A stretch of 64,000 bases of DNA from Allacma fusca (taxonomy: Eukaryota > Arthropoda > Collembola > Symphypleona > Sminthuridae), in NCBI GenBank assembly GCA_947179485.1, contig OX359250.1, forward strand, positions 15,420,539-15,484,538, written 5' to 3'. Made by a program: the position numbers and the translations under genes. Positions 58,186 through 64,000 of the stretch are shown here, piece by piece. Below the pieces are notes generated by a model. The model did not search any database and was not told the origin of the DNA. It worked only from the letters and a program-made list of their open reading frames with translations. The number at the start of each line of letters is the position of its first letter. Position 1 is the stretch's first letter.

Positions 58186-61100
58186 CATAGTTGTTTTTTG
58201 ACCATAGATTGGTCCACTTTGGTGACAATTACATTTTTGGCCTTAGATAGGACAACATTGGTCGCAATTATTTTTTCTACCTTAGATTGATCAACATAAG
58301 TCAAATTTATTTCTTGCCCTTAGATTGGTCAACATAGGTACCATTTATATTTTTGGCCTAAGATTTGTCAACATTAGTCACAATTTTTTTGGCCTTACGC
58401 TGGTCAACATTAGTCACAATTTTTTTGGCCTTAGATTGGTCAACGGTAGTCACTATTTTTTTGCCCTTAGATTGGTCAATGTTGGCCACAATTACTTTTT
58501 AGGCCTGAGATTGAGCAACATTGGTCGCAATTATTTTTTTGGCCTTAGATTGATCAACATTAGTCACAATATTTTTTTAGTCTAAGATTGGTCAACATTT
58601 GTCACAATTTTTCTTTGCCCTTATATTGGTCAACATTGGTCACAATTTTTTTTTTGACCTAAGATTGATCAACATTAGCCACAATATTTTTTTAGTCTTA
58701 GATTGGTCAACATTTGTCACAATTTTTCTTTGGGCTTAGATTGGTCAACATCGATCACAAGTTTTTTGGCCTTAGGTTTGCCAACATTTGTCAAAATTTT
58801 TCGTTGGCGTTAGATTGGTCAACATTAATCCAATTTTTTTGGCCTTAGATTGGTCAACATTAGTCACAATCTTTTTGGCCTTAGGTTGGTCAACATTTGT
58901 CACAATTTTTCTTTGGGCTTAGATTGGTCAACATCGATCACAATTTTGTTGGCCTTACATTTGTCAACATTAGTCACAATTTTTTGGCCTTACGTTGGTC
59001 AACATTAGTCACAATTTTTTTGGCCTTAGATTGGTCAATATTAGTCACAATTTTTTTGGCCTAAGGTTGGTCAACATTTGTCAAAATGTTTCGTTGGCGT
59101 TAGATTGGTCCACTTTGGTTACAATAACTTGTTTGGCGTTAGAATTGTCAAATTGGACACAATTGTTTCGGCCTTAGATTGGGCAACATTGGTTGCAATT
59201 AATTTTTCGGCCTTAGATTCGCCAACATTAGTCACAATTTTTTTTACTCTTAGATTGGTCAACATTGGTCAGCATTTTTCTTTGGCGTTGGATTGGTCAA
59301 CATTGATCACAATATTTTTGGCCTTAAATTGGTCAACATTAGTCACACTTTTTTTTTGAACCTAGATTGGTCCTGTTTGGTCACAAGTACTTTTTTGGCG
59401 TTACAGTTGTCAAATTGGACACAATTGTTTCGGCCATAGATTGGGCAACATTGGTCGCCATTATTTTTTCGGGCTTAGATTCCCCAACATTAGTCACAAT
59501 TTTTTTGGCCTTACGTTGGTCAACATTAGTCACAATTTTTTTGGCCTTATATTGGTCAACATTGGTCACAATTTTTTTTTGACCTAAGATTGATCAACAT
59601 TAGCCACAATATTTTTTTAGTCTTAGATTGGTCAACATTTGTCACAATTTTTCTTTGGGCTTAGATTGGTCAACATCGATCACAATTTTTTTGGCCTTAG
59701 GTTTGCCAACATTTGTCAAAATTTTTCGTTGGCGTTAGATTGGTCAACATTAATCCAATTTTTTTGGCCTTAGATTGGTCAACATTAGTCACAATCTTTT
59801 TGGCCTTAGGTTGGTCAACATTTGTCAAAATTTTTCGTTGGCGTTAGATTGGTCCACTTTGGTTACAATAACTTGTTTGGCGTTAGAGTTGTCAAATTGG
59901 ACACAATTGTTTCGGCCTTAGATTGGGCAACATTGGTCGCCATTATTTTTTCGGGCTTAGATTCCCCATAATTAGTCACAATTTTTTTGGCCTTACGTTG
60001 GTCAACATTAGTCACAATTTTTTTGGCCTTAGATTGGTCAACATCTGTCAAAATTTTTCGTTGGCGTTAGATTGGTCCACGTTGGTTACAATAACTTGTT
60101 GGGCGTTAGAATTGTCAAATTGGACACAATTGTTTCGGGTTAGATTGGGCAACATTGGTCACACTTTTTTTTGACCTTAGATTGGTCCACTTTGGTCACA
60201 AGTACTTTTTTGGCGTTAGAGTTGTCAAATTGGACACAATTGTTTCGGCCTTAGATTTGGCAACATTGGTCGCCATTATTTTTTCGGCCTTAGATTGGGC
60301 AACATTAGTCACACTTTTTTTTTGACTTTAGATTGGTCCACTTTGGTCACAAGTACTTTTTTGGCGTTAGAGTTGTCAAATTGGACACAATTGTTTCGGC
60401 CTTAGATTGGGCAACATTGGTCGCCATTATTTTTTCGGCCTTAGATTGGGCAACAGTGGTCGCCATTATTTTTTCGGCCTTAGATTGGGCAACAGTGGTC
60501 GCCATTATTTTTTCGGCCTTAGATTGGTCAACATTTGTCACAATATTTTTTCGGCCTTAGACTGGTCAACATTGATCACAACTTATTTGGCCTTAGATTG
60601 GTCAACATTAGTCACAATTTTTCTTTGCCCTTAGATTGGTCATCACTGATCACAATTTTTTTGGCCTTAGATTGGTCAACATTAGTCACAATTTTTATGG
60701 CCTTAGATTGGAACACTTTGGCCACAATTGCTTTTTAGGCCTGAGATTGGGCAACATTGGTCGCAATTATTTTTTTGACCTAAGATTGATCAACATTAGT
60801 CACAATATTTTTTTTGACCTAAGATTGATCAACATTAGCCACAATATTTTTTTAGTCTTAGATTGGTCAACATTTGTCACAATTTTTCTTTGGGCTTAGA
60901 TTGGTCAACATCGATCACAATTTTTTTGGCCTTAGGTTTGCCAACATTTGTCAAAATTTTTCGTTGGCGTTAGATTGGTCAACATTAATCAAATTTTTTG
61001 GGCCTTAGATTGGTCAACATTAGTCACAATCTTTTTGGCCTTAGGTTGGTCAACATTTGTCACAATTTTTCTTTGGGCTTAGATTGGTCAACATCGATCA

Positions 61101-64000
61101 CAATTTTGTTGGCCTTACATTTGTCAACATTAGTCACAATTTTTTGGCCTTACGTTGGTCAACATTAGTCACAATTTTTTTGGCCTTAGATTGGTCAATA
61201 TTAGTCACAATTTTTTTGGCCTAAGGTTGGTCAACATTTGTCAAAATGTTTCGTTGGCGTTAGATTGGTCCACTTTGGTTACAATAACTTGTTTGGCGTT
61301 AGAATTGTCAAATTGGACACAATTGTTTCGGCCTTAGATTGGGCAACATTGGTTGCAATTAATTTTTCGGCCTTAGATTCGCCAACATTAGTCACAATTT
61401 TTTTTACTCTTAGATTGGTCAACATTGGTCAGCATTTTTCTTTGGCGTTGGATTGGTCAACATTGATCACAATATTTTTGGCCTTAAATTGGTCAACATT
61501 AGTCACACTTTTTTTTTGAACCTAGATTGGTCCTGTTTGGTCACAAGTACTTTTTTGGCGTTACAGTTGTCAAATTGGACACAATTGTTTCGGCCATAGA
61601 TTGGGCAACATTGGTCGCCATTATTTTTTCGGGCTTAGATTCCCCAACATTAGTCACAATTTTTTTGGCCTTACGTTGGTCAACATTAGTCACAATTTTT
61701 TTGGCCTTATATTGGTCAACATTGGTCACAATTTTTTTTTGACCTAAGATTGATCAACATTAGCCACAATATTTTTTTAGTCTTAGATTGGTCAACATTT
61801 GTCACAATTTTTCTTTGGGCTTAGATTGGTCAACATCGATCACAATTTTTTTGGCCTTAGGTTTGCCAACATTTGTCAAAATTTTTCGTTGGCGTTAGAT
61901 TGGTCAACATTAATCCAATTTTTTTGGCCTTAGATTGGTCAACATTAGTCACAATCTTTTTGGCCTTAGGTTGGTCAACATTTGTCAAAATTTTTCGTTG
62001 GCGTTAGATTGGTCCACTTTGGTTACAATAACTTGTTTGGCGTTAGAGTTGTCAAATTGGACACAATTGTTTCGGCCTTAGATTGGGCAACATTGGTCGC
62101 CATTATTTTTTCGGGCTTAGATTCCCCATTATTAGTCACAATTTTTTTGGCCTTACGTTGGTCAACATTAGTCACAATTTTTTTGGCCTTAGATTGGTCA
62201 ACATCTGTCAAAATTTTTCGTTGGCGTTAGATTGGTCCACGTTGGTTACAATAACTTGTTGGGCGTTAGAATTGTCAAATTGGACACAATTGTTTCGGGT
62301 TAGATTGGGCAACATTGGTCACACTTTTTTTTGACCTTAGATTGGTCCACTTTGGTCACAAGTACTTTTTTGGCGTTAGAGTTGTCAAATTGGACACAAT
62401 TGTTTCGGCCTTAGATTTGGCAACATTGGTCGCCATTATTTTTTCGGCCTTAGATTGGGCAACATTAGTCACACTTTTTTTTTGACTTTAGATTGGTCCA
62501 CTTTGGTCACAAGTACTTTTTTGGCGTTAGAGTTGTCAAATTGGACACAATTGTTTCGGCCTTAGATTGGGCAACATTGGTCGCCATTATTTTTTCGGCC
62601 TTAGATTGGGCAACAGTGGTCGCCATTATTTTTTCGGCCTTAGATTGGGCAACAGTGGTCGCCATTATTTTTTCGGCCTTAGATTGGTCAACATTTGTCA
62701 CAATATTTTTTCGGCCTTAGACTGGTCAACATTGATCACAACTTTTTTGGCCTTAGATTGGTCAACATTAGTCACAATTTTTCTTTGCCCTTAGATTGGT
62801 CATCACTGATCACAATTTTTTTGGCCTTAGATTGGTCAACATTAGTCACAATTTTTATGGCCTTAGATTGGAACACTTTGGCCACAATTGCTTTTTAGGC
62901 CTGAGATTGGGCAACATTGGTCGCAATTATTTTTTTGACCTAAGATTGATCAACATTAGTCACAATATTTTTTTAGTCTAAGATTGGTCAACATTAGTCA
63001 CAATTTTTTTGGCCTTAGATTGGTCAATATTAGTCACAATTTTTCTTTGGGCTTAGATTGGTCAACATCGATCACAATTTTTTTGGCCTTAGGTTTGCCA
63101 ACATTTGTCAAAATTTTTCGTTGGCGTTAGATTGGTCAACATTAATCAAATTTTTTGGGCCTTAGATTGGTCAACATTAGTCACAATCTTTTTGGCCTTA
63201 GGTTGGTCAACATTTGTCAAAAATTTTCGTTGGCGTTAGATTGGTCCACTTTGGTTACAATAACTTGTTTGGCGTTAGAGTTGTCAAATTGGACACAATT
63301 GTTTCGGCCTTAGATTGGGCAACATTGGTCGCCATTATTTTTTCGGGCTTAGATTCCCCATATTTAGTCACAATTTTTTTGGCCTTACGTTGGTCAACAT
63401 TAGTCACAATTTTTTTGGCCTTAGATTGGTCAACATCTGCCAAAATTTTTCGTTGGCGTTAGATTGGTCCACGTTGGTTACAATAACTTGTTTGGCGTTA
63501 GAATTGTCAAATTGGACACAATTGTTTCGGGTTAGATTGGGCAACATTGGTCACACTTTTATTTTGACCTTAGATTGGTCCACTTTGGTCACAAGTACTT
63601 TTTTGGCGTTAGCGTTGTCGTATGGACACAATTGTTTGGGCCTTAGATTTGGCAACATTGGTCGCCATTATTTTTTCGGCCTTAGATTGGGCAACATTAG
63701 TCACACTTTTTTTTTGACCTTAGATTGGTTCACTTTGGTCACAAGTACTTTTTTGGCGTTAGAGTTGTCAAATTGGACACAATTGTTTCGGCCTTAGATT
63801 GGGCAACATTGGTCGCCATTATTTTTTCGGCCTTAGATTGGGCAACAGTGGTCGCCATTATTTTTTCGGCCTTAGATTGGTCAACATTGATCACAACTTT
63901 TTTGGCCTTAGATTGGTCAACATTAGTCACAATTTTTATGGCCTTAGATTGGAACACTTTGGCCACAATTACTTTTTAGGCCTGAGATTGGGCAACATTG
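58186..64000. repeat. 36-bp satellite with 2,160-bp higher-order repeat, running off the window
   Basis: About 160 units; the monomer has TTAGATTGGTCAACATTAGT then CACAATTTTTTTGGCC. From about 58,650 the array repeats every 2,160 bp (60 monomers): 58,995-59,582 equals 61,155-61,742, and 59,863-60,560 equals 62,023-62,720, with only scattered single-base changes (for example 59,970 and 62,130). A third copy begins near 63,010 and lacks about 925 bp, a length that matches an internal repeat offset in the first two (58,660 against 59,581). Frames of 60-160 codons are satellite translations with a 12-residue period on both strands. Confidence 0.93.

Noticed and set aside
57770..64000. CRISPR-like look of regular 36/39-bp units
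   Set aside because: Units abut directly without unique spacers, no cas genes are present and the context is eukaryotic; it is a satellite.

Overview
The window is gene-poor, AT-rich eukaryotic DNA built almost entirely from repeats. I find no convincing protein-coding gene, rRNA or tRNA gene, CRISPR array, operon or bacterial signal. Very short open frames, hAT-type DNA transposons with 8-bp target duplications, copia-like solo LTRs, a tRNA-derived SINE head and satellites with higher-order periods point to an invertebrate, probably arthropod, in a heterochromatic or sex-/B-chromosome-like setting. The species cannot be named from the sequence.

Layout. 1-2.7 kb: old AT-rich repeat carrying a tRNA-derived SINE and a small MITE. 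2.7-4.6 kb: a 20/27-bp minisatellite split by a minus-strand solo LTR, itself split by a hAT element (three nested layers). 4.6-11.2 kb: two to three direct copies of one AT-rich block; one copy holds a 715-bp hAT while its sister copies keep the empty site. 11.2-17.3 kb: a segment missing from the mirror arm, with two more hAT elements (12,620-14,339 and 15,278-16,310) and a 31/32-bp minisatellite. 17.3-32.9 kb: AT-rich repeat, ending in a C-rich 19-bp array and a 10-bp ACCTCCCTCC array. 32.9-36.3 kb: spacer. 35.9-44.5 kb: a 2,842-bp tandem duplication and the large G-rich 19-bp satellite with a 1,631-bp higher-order period. 44.5-54.2 kb: the mirror image of the left side, with a further hAT (46,608-47,557), a 34-bp array and a non-LTR retrotransposon fragment. 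54.2-57.7 kb: more inverted AT-rich repeat. 57.77-64.0 kb: a 39-bp array passing into a 36-bp satellite with a 2,160-bp higher-order period that runs off the window end.

The dominant structure is one very large imperfect palindrome. Sequence from about 10.3 to 32.9 kb is repeated in reverse complement from about 37 to 54 kb, with two large blocks (11.2-17.3 and 22.7-31.6 kb) absent from the right arm. Some mirrored stretches look nearly identical and others are clearly diverged, so either gene conversion, several rounds of rearrangement or an assembly artefact could be involved. The long open frames (up to 528 codons) are translations of satellites whose unit has no stop codon in the relevant frames; they are not annotated as genes.
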